From positions 1-30,000 of the forward strand of contig JACKOW010000020.1 in assembly GCA_024234055.1 (NCBI GenBank): DNA of 30,000 nucleotides, given 5' to 3'. Within the stretch, counting starts at the first letter, position 1, and each line of letters starts with the position of its first letter. The translations under genes and the position numbers were made by a program. Under the pieces are notes generated by a model. The model had not been told where the DNA came from. It worked only from the letters and a program-made list of their open reading frames with translations, and searched no databases. This document shows, one piece after another, positions 16,241-23,005 of the stretch. The DNA comes from Rhodanobacteraceae bacterium. Its GTDB lineage: Bacteria > Pseudomonadota > Gammaproteobacteria > Xanthomonadales > SZUA-5.

Positions 16241-17395
16241 CTACCGCAGCCTTTCCCCTACGCCGCGCAAGGCATCCAGCCCACGTTCCAGCAAGGTTCG
16301 TTGGCCAACAACAACACGCGCCTGTCCGCGCATGCCCACCTGCAGCTTGCGCGTGTCCGCCGCATGGATGCTTGCATCCGCGACAAATGCGCTGATCTCC
16401 ATGCTGACCAGTGGCTCGGGACTGAGCCACTGCACCTCGGCATCCACGCTGCCGTAGCGTTGCACCGGATAGGCGTCGAACTGCAACCGCACACGCTGAT
16501 GCACCTGCAGCCGTGGCAGGGCCGCTTCGGGCAATTGCAGGCGCGCCTTGATGCCGCCATCAACCCGCGCCAACTGCGCCAGCACATCGCCGGCGTTGAC
16601 CACGGCGCCCGGCGTGCGCGTCGGTAGTCGCAGCACCGAAGCCGGATAGGGCGCGCGCACCTGACGCCGGTCACCTTCGCTGTCGACCAGCTCACGCTCC
16701 AGCGTAAGCATCTGCTCGCGCAATCGGCGCTCCTGCGCCGCCTCATCGCTACGCTCGGTCTCGCGCTGGCTGCTGCGCTGCTGCGCAGACAGGCGCAGAC
16801 CTTCGATCGTACGTTCGCCCAGTACGCGCTCCTTCTGTGCCTCCGACAGGGCCAGCCGATACTTCAACAACTCCACTTCGGCAACTACACCTGCGCTACC
16901 CAGGCGCTCGGCGCGCGCCAGCACTTCAGACTGGGTGCTGACCAGTTCGCGCCTGAAGGCCAGTTCGCGCTCGGCGCTGGCCAATTCGGTGCGCTGCAGC
17001 GCCATCGCCTGCTCGTGCGACTTCTCCAGTTGCTCGACGCGCACATGCAGGGCGGCGAGTTCGTCCTGCCACTGGCGCAGCTGCGAGCGCTTGCGGCGCA
17101 GTTCGTCATTTTCCAGCTCGAACATCAACGCCCCTGCGTCGACCTGCTGCCCCTCGGCCACCAGAACGCGCGACAGCTTTCCGGACATCGGCGCCTGCAG
17201 GTCGTCGGCATCAGTCGCCGGCACCAGCACGAAAGGCGCCACAGCAACCTCGGGCAACGGCATCCAGACGGAAAAACCGATGGCGGCGATGCTGATCGCA
17301 AGCAGCAGCATGCCAGTCCAGCGTGCGACACGTGCTGGTGGCTCTGTGGGCAAGAGTCCCGATGCATCCTGAAAGTTCGGCGTCGGGCTGTTCAT
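16241..17395 (-). CDS. HlyD-family periplasmic adaptor (membrane fusion protein) of the peptide exporter
   Basis: The 384-aa product has a short cytosolic tail, one membrane anchor (about 27-47, MLLLAISIAAIGFSVWM) and a biotinyl-lipoyl half-motif (LQAPMSGKLSRVLVAEGQQV). A long alpha-helical coiled coil rich in Glu, Arg and Leu spans about 95-245. The second lipoyl half (RAPYPASVLRLPTRTPGAVV) and beta-barrel domain follow (ARLQLPEAALPRLQVHQRVR). This is the standard layout of adaptors that join an inner-membrane ABC exporter to a TolC-like outer-membrane channel in type I secretion. Its ATG overlaps the transporter stop (ATGA), so the two are translationally coupled and surely partners. No TolC gene is in the window. 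It is the last gene of the peptide operon. Confidence 0.92.
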   Translation of the reverse strand: MNSPTPNFQDASGLLPTEPPARVARWTGMLLLAISIAAIGFSVWMPLPEVAVAPFVLVPATDADDLQAPMSGKLSRVLVAEGQQVDAGALMFELENDELRRKRSQLRQWQDELAALHVRVEQLEKSHEQAMALQRTELASAERELAFRRELVSTQSEVLARAERLGSAGVVAEVELLKYRLALSEAQKERVLGERTIEGLRLSAQQRSSQRETERSDEAAQERRLREQMLTLERELVDSEGDRRQVRAPYPASVLRLPTRTPGAVVNAGDVLAQLARVDGGIKARLQLPEAALPRLQVHQRVRLQFDAYPVQRYGSVDAEVQWLSPEPLVSMEISAFVADASIHAADTRKLQVGMRGQARVVVGQRTLLERGLDALRGVGERLR

Positions 17396-20300
17396 AGGCC
17401 CAACTGCTGACTGTGCAGGAAGAAGTACAGGCCGCGCGCTTGCAGCAGCGCGTCATGGGTGCCGCGCTCGGCAATCTGGCCTTGCTCCAGCACGATGATC
17501 TCGTCGGCCTCGCGGATGGTGCTCAAGCGATGAGCGATGACCAGGCAGGTGCGCCCGCGCGCAATCTGCGCCAGATTGCCCTGGATGGCGCGCTCGCTTT
17601 CGCTGTCGAGTGCGCTGGTGGCCTCGTCAAAGATCAAGATGGGCGGATCGTGATAGAGCGCCCGCGCAATCGCGATGCGCTGCCGCTGACCGCCGGACAG
17701 CGCCAGTCCGCTGTCGCCGATGCGGGTCTCATAGCCCAGCGCCAGGCGCGTGACGAAGTCATGTGCATAAGCCTGCTGTGCGGCGCGCATGGCGCGATCC
17801 AGATCGGGCTCCGGGTCGCCAAAGGCGATATTGGCCAGCACCGTGGCGTCGAATAGATGATTCTCCTGCAGCACGAATCCAATGTGTCGGCGCAGATCGC
17901 GATGATTCAGCTGGCGCGAATCGACCCGATCAAAGAAGATCGCACCGGCCGTTGGCTCGATCAGTCCCGCAATCAGCTTGACCAGGGTGGTCTTGCCGCA
18001 ACCGCTGCGACCGACCAGCGCATAGGTGCGCCCCGGTGCCAGCTGCAACTGGATGTCCTTCAGGATTTCCGGCGCCTGGGGGCCTCCGTAGCGAAAGCTC
18101 ACGGCCTCGACGGCGATCTCACCTTGCAGACTGGGCACGGGCCGCAGATGCGATCGGTCCCTGCCCTGTTCGGGCTCCTGCTCGAAAATATCACCCAGAC
18201 GATTCAGCAATACACTGACGAACTGCAGCTCATCCCAGGCGCCGAGCGCCTTGAGTATGGCCGCAGCAGCCATCGCCAGCAGGCTGTTGAAGGCTACCAG
18301 CGCGCCGACACTCAGTTCTCCGGCGATGACCTGCCTGGCACCCACCCACAGAAAGGCCAGCAGCGTGGCAAAGCCAATCGCCTGCAGTGCACTGTCGTAG
18401 GCCATGACCATGAAGTTGCCGCGGAACTGTTGGCGCGACACTTTCAGGAACTGCGCCAGCATGGCGTCACGGAATACCAGCTCGGCGCCGCCAGCCTTGA
18501 CCGCTTCGATGCCGCGAATGGCATCGATCTGGTGCGAAGCATAGCGACCGTGCGCCTCTTCGATATCGGCATACAGAGGCCGCAGCACGCGACGCGACAC
18601 CCACATCAGGCCGACGTAGAAGGGTACAGTCAGCGCAAACACCGCCGCCAGCGGCAATGAATACATCGCCATCAACAACAGCGCAGCGCTTAGTTGCAGC
18701 AGCGCCAGGGCCCCGCCGATACCCTGCTGGACGAGGAATTGGCGCACCTGGCGGGCACCGTCCAGACGCCGCTGGATATCGCCGGTACGACGGGTGTGGA
18801 AGTAACTCATCGGCAGCGACAGCAGACGTCGCGTCAACACATCGAGGGCCGCGCTGTCTACACGCACGGCGACAAAGGCCAGCAAATACTGTTGGATCAG
18901 CTGCGCCAGCAACAGGAAGCCCAGGGCCGCGCCCATCGCCCCCAGCACCAGGGTGAGCAAGTCGACGTCCTGATCGACGATCACCTGATCCACCACGAAT
19001 TGGGTCAAGACCGGGAACAGCAGGCTCAACACGCTCACCAGGCCCGCCAGGCCTGCCGCCAGCAGCAGTGAATGGCGATGCGGCACCAACAATGCCCACA
19101 GCCAGCTCAAGCCGACGCGGGGCGGTTGTTCGTTGGCGAGAAAGGCATCGGTGTAATCAAAGAGCGCGCTGTAGCCCGACCAGGCAGCCAGGAACTGATC
19201 GCGCGGAATCCTGCGCTTGCCCAGGCCGGGATCGGCTATCCAAGCATGGCGACCGTCAAGTTCGTACAACACCACCCAATGATGGCCTTGCCAATGGCAG
19301 ATGGCCGGTAGCGGCAATTGATCCAGATGTCGGGCCGACACCTTGAGCGAACGAGCGGCCAGACCGAGTTCTGCAGCGGCAGCGCACAGTCCCATCAGAC
19401 TGCTGCCGTCATGAGCCGTGTGCGCCAGTGCTCGCAAGCGTGACAGGCTGATATCGCGACCAAAATGGCGGCAGATCATGGCCAGGCAAGCGGCACCACA
19501 ATCCATCTCGTCAATCTGCGCCACGAAGGGGAAAGGTCTGAATCGGGATCTGCGCCGACGGAACAACCCGTCTTCGGCAAAGATCTCGTCCTCGTCGGCC
19601 GACTCCATGCCTGCCAGCGGATTCGCCGTCTGTGCTTCGGCCGGCAACAACTCCTCGGCGAAATCGAGGGGAATGCGCGCCTGCACCCGGTGTTCGTACT
19701 CGGCAAGTCGTTCGCTCAATCGGAGATCGAATTCCGGGTAGCGTTCGCGCAGCTGCTGCGCCGCCTCGATCGGCAACAGCAGCAGTTCGCAGTCAAGAAG
19801 CGCCTCGACGTTGGCAGCGCGGGGCTCACCGGTCAACAGCGAACGTTCGCCGAAATAATCTCCGGGCCGGTACACCGCCAGATGCTCAGGGTCTGCGGGG
19901 CTTCCGCGCCAGGCACGAGCGCGGCCTGCACGCAGGATCATCATCGGCCCAGCGGCATCTCCCTCACGGACGATCAGCTCGCCACGAGAAACAGTGGCGG
20001 GCTCAAGCGCGGCCATCAGCGCCCGCAAAGCCGGCGCCGGCAGCCGCCCAAAATCGCTGGACTGGAAAAGAAATGATTGCAGAATGCGCCAGCGCGACAT
20101 CAGCTCCAGGCTTTGTCGCAGTTCTGGATAACGCTGCAGCAGCTCCTGAAAAGCCGAACGGCCCAGGCGCAATGCGCTTGCCCTGGTGCTGGCGCGCACG
20201 GTGGCCGTACGGACTCCGCCATCGAAAAGTGCTGCCTCGCCAAATTCGTCGCCGGGCAACAATCGTCCCAGCATGATTTCGCCGCCATCAGCCTTGGCTT

Positions 20301-20487
20301 TCACCGCCCGTGCTCGGCCATCCACCAGCACGAAGAAGGCATCGGCGGCCTCGCCTTCGGCAACGATGACGTCGCCAAATTCGTAATCGACCTGATCGAA
20401 CAAAGCCCTGACGGCTGCCACGTGCTCGGGCGGCACAAAGCGCAGCAGCGAACTGCGTTCCAATGCGTCTCCCAACTCCAGATTCAC
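17392..20487 (-). CDS. peptidase-containing ABC exporter with two N-terminal cyclic-nucleotide-binding domains
   Basis: The 1031-aa inner-membrane protein has five parts. Two cNMP-binding domains come first: about 12-125, with FVLVDGRARAV and FGEAALFDGGVRTATV; and about 145-265, with FGERSLLTGEPRAANV. A C39 peptidase domain follows (about 318-445) with Gln324, Cys330 in DEMDCGAACLAM, His403 in GHHWVVLYE and Asp419 in ADP, so its catalytic set is intact. A type I ABC membrane domain spans about 460-765. The ATPase domain has Walker A GRSGCGKTT (826-834), LSGGQ (930-934), Walker B LIFDE (951-955) and H-loop His986. C39 transporters cut the leader after Gly-Gly and export the core peptide. The layout recalls HetC-like cyanobacterial transporters. 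GTG 20487 starts 9 bp after the parvulin-like gene. Confidence 0.95.
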   Translation of the reverse strand: MNLELGDALERSSLLRFVPPEHVAAVRALFDQVDYEFGDVIVAEGEAADAFFVLVDGRARAVKAKADGGEIMLGRLLPGDEFGEAALFDGGVRTATVRASTRASALRLGRSAFQELLQRYPELRQSLELMSRWRILQSFLFQSSDFGRLPAPALRALMAALEPATVSRGELIVREGDAAGPMMILRAGRARAWRGSPADPEHLAVYRPGDYFGERSLLTGEPRAANVEALLDCELLLLPIEAAQQLRERYPEFDLRLSERLAEYEHRVQARIPLDFAEELLPAEAQTANPLAGMESADEDEIFAEDGLFRRRRSRFRPFPFVAQIDEMDCGAACLAMICRHFGRDISLSRLRALAHTAHDGSSLMGLCAAAAELGLAARSLKVSARHLDQLPLPAICHWQGHHWVVLYELDGRHAWIADPGLGKRRIPRDQFLAAWSGYSALFDYTDAFLANEQPPRVGLSWLWALLVPHRHSLLLAAGLAGLVSVLSLLFPVLTQFVVDQVIVDQDVDLLTLVLGAMGAALGFLLLAQLIQQYLLAFVAVRVDSAALDVLTRRLLSLPMSYFHTRRTGDIQRRLDGARQVRQFLVQQGIGGALALLQLSAALLLMAMYSLPLAAVFALTVPFYVGLMWVSRRVLRPLYADIEEAHGRYASHQIDAIRGIEAVKAGGAELVFRDAMLAQFLKVSRQQFRGNFMVMAYDSALQAIGFATLLAFLWVGARQVIAGELSVGALVAFNSLLAMAAAAILKALGAWDELQFVSVLLNRLGDIFEQEPEQGRDRSHLRPVPSLQGEIAVEAVSFRYGGPQAPEILKDIQLQLAPGRTYALVGRSGCGKTTLVKLIAGLIEPTAGAIFFDRVDSRQLNHRDLRRHIGFVLQENHLFDATVLANIAFGDPEPDLDRAMRAAQQAYAHDFVTRLALGYETRIGDSGLALSGGQRQRIAIARALYHDPPILIFDEATSALDSESERAIQGNLAQIARGRTCLVIAHRLSTIREADEIIVLEQGQIAERGTHDALLQARGLYFFLHSQQLGL

Positions 20488-20496
20488 CGGGTGATC

Positions 20497-21399
20497 TCAG
20501 CCATGGCCCACGGGGATGATCCATCGCACATGTTTCGAGGCTAGCGCGTCGAAGTGCTGTTCGACTATGACCGAATCGATGCGCGCGAGCACATCGGCGT
20601 CGGTAAGCCTGGGCTCGGTACGCTGCAATGTCGAGAGCAGCAGAAACCGCCCGTCCAGGGACAATGGCGATGAAGCCGCACCCAACGCACCGGCGCACAG
20701 AATCGGGGCCCATTCGGCGGGCAATTCGTCGATGAAACAGGAATCCTGCCGATACGGATAACCGTTGGCAGCAGCCACCGATTCGAGGGTCGTGCGATCC
20801 TCATTGACGCAGCTACGCGCTTCGAGCGCGGCGTTGATGCTGTCGAATTCGGCGCTGAGGAAGTGGACCCGTGTCAGCGATCGTCGCAAACGTGCCAACA
20901 CACGCGTCCGGGCTTCGGTCGACAACAATTGCCCGCGCTGATCGTCGAATCGTTGTTCCCACTCGCGCCAGCATGCGCTGGGCGCCGGTGCAGTCGACGG
21001 CAAAGGCAGTTGAAGTTCAACCGCCATCGCGACCCGCCAGGACAGCGCTCGAACCACCGCCGCGAACTGGTCGCTCAGCAGGAAATCGATCTCTGCCTCG
21101 CGGTCATCCCGGCTGGCCACACCCGAACTGCGTCGACTGATGCAGTCGTGGAGATCGGTGTAGTCCAGCCCTCGCAATGCCAGCCAGGCTTCGCATTCTT
21201 CTGCGCTGATCAGATCGTGGCGGTAACGAAATTCGGCGATCGCGTCTTCGACTGAATTGACACTCGCGCCGGGTGCACCACCCAGGATCAGGCCGTTGAA
21301 GGACTGGCTCGAAAAAGATCTGACATCGCCGACAGTCCAGTGTCGCGTGCCCGCAACAAACACTGGCAAGTGGGTGCTGGAGCCTTGCGACGAACTCAT
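20497..21399 (-). CDS. parvulin-like (SurA/PpiC-type) peptide-maturation accessory protein
   Basis: The 300-aa product has no clear signal peptide. The N-terminal two thirds is helical, like the SurA N-domain (FRYRHDLISAEECEAWLALR, LSDQFAAVVRALSW, RRSLTRVHFLSAEFDS). The C-terminal part (about 205-295) follows the pattern of a parvulin-type peptidyl-prolyl isomerase: LESVAAANGY, then CFIDELPAEWAPILCAGALG, SPLSLDGRFLLLSTLQRTEP, and LTDADVLARIDSVIVEQ followed by HVRWI. Such proteins are often encoded beside C39 peptide exporters in HetC-like and NHLP-type loci, where they are thought to handle the precursor. The assignment is by pattern only and conserved catalytic residues are not obvious. It is transcribed with the transporter, 9 bp upstream of its start, and 146 bp after the second precursor gene. 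Confidence 0.65.
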   Translation of the reverse strand: MSSSQGSSTHLPVFVAGTRHWTVGDVRSFSSQSFNGLILGGAPGASVNSVEDAIAEFRYRHDLISAEECEAWLALRGLDYTDLHDCISRRSSGVASRDDREAEIDFLLSDQFAAVVRALSWRVAMAVELQLPLPSTAPAPSACWREWEQRFDDQRGQLLSTEARTRVLARLRRSLTRVHFLSAEFDSINAALEARSCVNEDRTTLESVAAANGYPYRQDSCFIDELPAEWAPILCAGALGAASSPLSLDGRFLLLSTLQRTEPRLTDADVLARIDSVIVEQHFDALASKHVRWIIPVGHG

Positions 21400-21545
21400 T
21401 CTGGCAAGACGACATTTCGCATGGCAGTGCCTGTCCGCCCACAGGGTCGTGAGCTCGGTTGAAACCCCATCCCTTGCAACGGAACCGGGCGCCGGGTTGC
21501 GCGATTCGCTGCGCCCCGGCGTCCCATGTTGCCATCAGGACTGCA
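21400..21545. other. 146-bp gap between precursor genes and export genes
   Basis: No open frame with a ribosome site is seen. An imperfect GC-rich stem is possible around AACCGGGCGCCGGGTT, where 7 of 8 pairs match with one G-G mismatch. A partial terminator here would let the precursors be made in excess over the transporter, as is usual for peptide operons. This is inference. Confidence 0.3.
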
Positions 21546-21677
21546 TCAGCTGCCGCGAGCGGCGGCTTCACGCACCTTCTGTACGGCAGGCAAACCGCCC
21601 TTGGCATCCTTCTTGGGTTTGAGGTCCTTGGCGACCTTCTTGGCGGCTGGCTTTGCGGTTTCGGCTTTCTTTTTCAT
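21546..21677 (-). CDS. precursor peptide 2 with double-glycine leader (43 aa)
   Basis: The peptide reads MKKKAETAKPAAKKVA, then KDLKPKKDAKGG, then LPAVQKVREAAARGS. The Gly-Gly at residues 27-28 is the expected cleavage site of the C39 peptidase encoded downstream. It would give a 28-residue Lys-rich leader and a 15-residue, cationic, possibly helical core with no Cys, Thr, Trp or His and only a terminal Ser. ATG 21677 is preceded by GGAG at a spacing of 8. It is a close paralogue of the 45-aa peptide 69 bp upstream. The leader is unusual: canonical bacteriocin leaders are acidic and hydrophobic before Gly-Gly, while this one is basic. No known RiPP class was recognised. It could be a signal, an antimicrobial, or a structural peptide. 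Confidence 0.85.
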   Translation of the reverse strand: MKKKAETAKPAAKKVAKDLKPKKDAKGGLPAVQKVREAAARGS

Positions 21678-21746
21678 GAGGGTTGCTCCAGTTCGGATCT
21701 ATGGATGACAGTCACTGATCAATGATCTGGCAATGAGCCGAGGCGA

Positions 21747-21884
21747 TCAGCCGCCGCGAGCCGCAGCTTCACGCACCTTCTGCACGGCCGGCAACAACAG
21801 GCCGCCCTTGGCGTCCTTCTTCGGCTTCAGATCCTTGGGCGCAATCTGGGACTTCGGCTTCGCAGTTTCGTTCTTCTTGCTCAT
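21747..21884 (-). CDS. precursor peptide 1 with double-glycine leader (45 aa)
   Basis: The peptide reads MSKKNETAKPKSQIAP, then KDLKPKKDAKGG, then LLLPAVQKVREAAARGG. It shares the leader end and the core LPAVQKVREAAARG with peptide 2, but has two extra Leu after Gly-Gly and Gly instead of Ser at the end. Over the 26 shared codons of these blocks, ten differ synonymously and none changes the residue, so the protein sequence is under selection. ATG 21884 has AAAGGA upstream and overlaps the stop of the 61-aa gene (ATGA). The predicted mature product after Gly-Gly cleavage is 17 residues. Function is unknown; export through the adjacent transporter is a strong inference. Confidence 0.87.
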   Translation of the reverse strand: MSKKNETAKPKSQIAPKDLKPKKDAKGGLLLPAVQKVREAAARGG

Positions 21885-22066
21885 GTCTGTTCCTTTGCAT
21901 GGGCTGCGGCGCTTTCAGCCCTGAGGAGTTGGTGTAGCGCCTTGATGATTAGAAACGGAGGCTGCTCGCACTCGGGGACCATGACCAATGGCAGATATTG
22001 TTCGAGATCCTCGTCATCCTCGTCCAGTATTCTGATACACGTCGCGGACAAGTCCGCAGGGCTCAT
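21881..22066 (-). CDS. small acidic protein heading the peptide operon (61 aa)
   Basis: The product runs MSPADLSATC, then an acidic run RILDEDDEDLEQYLPLV, then MVPECEQPPFLIIKALHQLL and a hydrophilic tail AESAAAHAKEQT. I do not recognise a family. It has no signal peptide, two Cys, and a central amphipathic or hydrophobic stretch. Its stop codon overlaps the start of precursor peptide 1 (ATGA), and a GGTGGGC site precedes its ATG, so it is probably a real gene translated together with the precursor. The negative charge opposite the Lys-rich leaders suggests a leader-binding chaperone, an immunity factor, or a PqqD-like docking protein. All three are inference. The frame stays open upstream to 22420 but would overlap the methyltransferase. 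Confidence 0.6.
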   Translation of the reverse strand: MSPADLSATCIRILDEDDEDLEQYLPLVMVPECEQPPFLIIKALHQLLRAESAAAHAKEQT

Positions 22067-22107
22067 GCCCACCGCTTGAGAATCGGCAAAAGAATGGAAG
22101 CCCGCTG

Positions 22108-22959
22108 ATGCAAGACGTCGAAGCTTCTCTGGAGCTCTATCGGTGGTCCACACAGGATCCGAACGCACAGGCAGCCGCATTGGCAGAGATTTTTCGTCGG
22201 ATTCGGCCGGGGCAAGAGCCACAACTGCTTCGTGAGGACTTTGCCGGCAATGCTGCCGATTCAGTCGCCTGGATCGCCGGCGGTCGGCAGCGTCGTGCGA
22301 TCGCGGTGGATATGAACGCGCCGACATTGGAGCACGCCAAGCGCCGTGCCGATCGACTTCTGGGCAAACGTGCTGAACGACTCCACTTTGTTTTGGCGGA
22401 TGTGCACCAGATTGCGCCACCGCAGGTGGCGGCTGCCGATGTCTTGTCGGTACTGAATTTCAGCAGCTTCTATCTGCATACCCGGCGTGCCTTGCTGCGC
22501 TATCTCAGGCATGCACACAGCACGCTGAGCAAACGCGGAATTCTGGTGCTGAATGCTTTCGGTGGCCCCGCTGCCATGCGTGCCCACGTCGATCACCATC
22601 GAATTCATCCAGAGCGCGAGCGCGGCCAGATCCGCGCCCTGCCCGCCTTTGATTACTACTGGGAACAGCTGGGCTACGACGCCTGCACATCACGTATCCA
22701 TTGTCGGATCCATTTCGACGTGAACGATGTCGAACAGATGAATGGCAAGCGCCGTATCGCCAACGCCTTTGAATATGACTGGCGCTTGTGGACACTGCCG
22801 GAATTGACCGAAGCGATGCGCGAGGCCGGCTTTCGAAAGGCCCAGGTTTGGCGGCATACCGCCAGCGGCCCACCAGACCGACCCAAGGTCTTCCTCGGGC
22901 CAGTCCGGAAGCTGTCTGACCAGGAACTCTGGGTCGCATACGTGGTGGGTATCAGGTGA
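22108..22959 (+). CDS. class I SAM-dependent methyltransferase
   Basis: The 283-aa protein carries a Rossmann-type SAM-binding core. LLREDFAGNAADSVAWI is motif I, AIAVDMNAPTLEHA is the acidic end of strand 2, HFVLADVHQI is the strand 4 region, and VLSVLNFSSFYLHTRRALLR is followed by LSKRGILVLNAFGG. The C-terminal part, with FDVNDVEQMNGKRRIANAF and LTEAMREAGFRKAQVW, looks like a small-molecule or generic methyltransferase. The substrate is unknown. It starts 41 bp from the divergent peptide operon, so promoters overlap and co-regulation is possible. The peptide cores offer few classical targets beyond Lys, Arg, Gln, Glu and the N-terminus. It may equally be a separate housekeeping enzyme. Confidence 0.85.
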   Translation: MQDVEASLELYRWSTQDPNAQAAALAEIFRRIRPGQEPQLLREDFAGNAADSVAWIAGGRQRRAIAVDMNAPTLEHAKRRADRLLGKRAERLHFVLADVHQIAPPQVAAADVLSVLNFSSFYLHTRRALLRYLRHAHSTLSKRGILVLNAFGGPAAMRAHVDHHRIHPERERGQIRALPAFDYYWEQLGYDACTSRIHCRIHFDVNDVEQMNGKRRIANAFEYDWRLWTLPELTEAMREAGFRKAQVWRHTASGPPDRPKVFLGPVRKLSDQELWVAYVVGIR

Positions 22960-23005
22960 CGACTTCCGGGAAATGCTGCATCTTGCTGGCCACACAGCGG
23001 AAACG

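Noticed and set aside
21885..22420. Upstream extension of the 61-aa frame to 179 aa
   Set aside because: Everything upstream of 22108 overlaps the methyltransferase coding region on the other strand. The ATG at 22066 fits the intergenic space.
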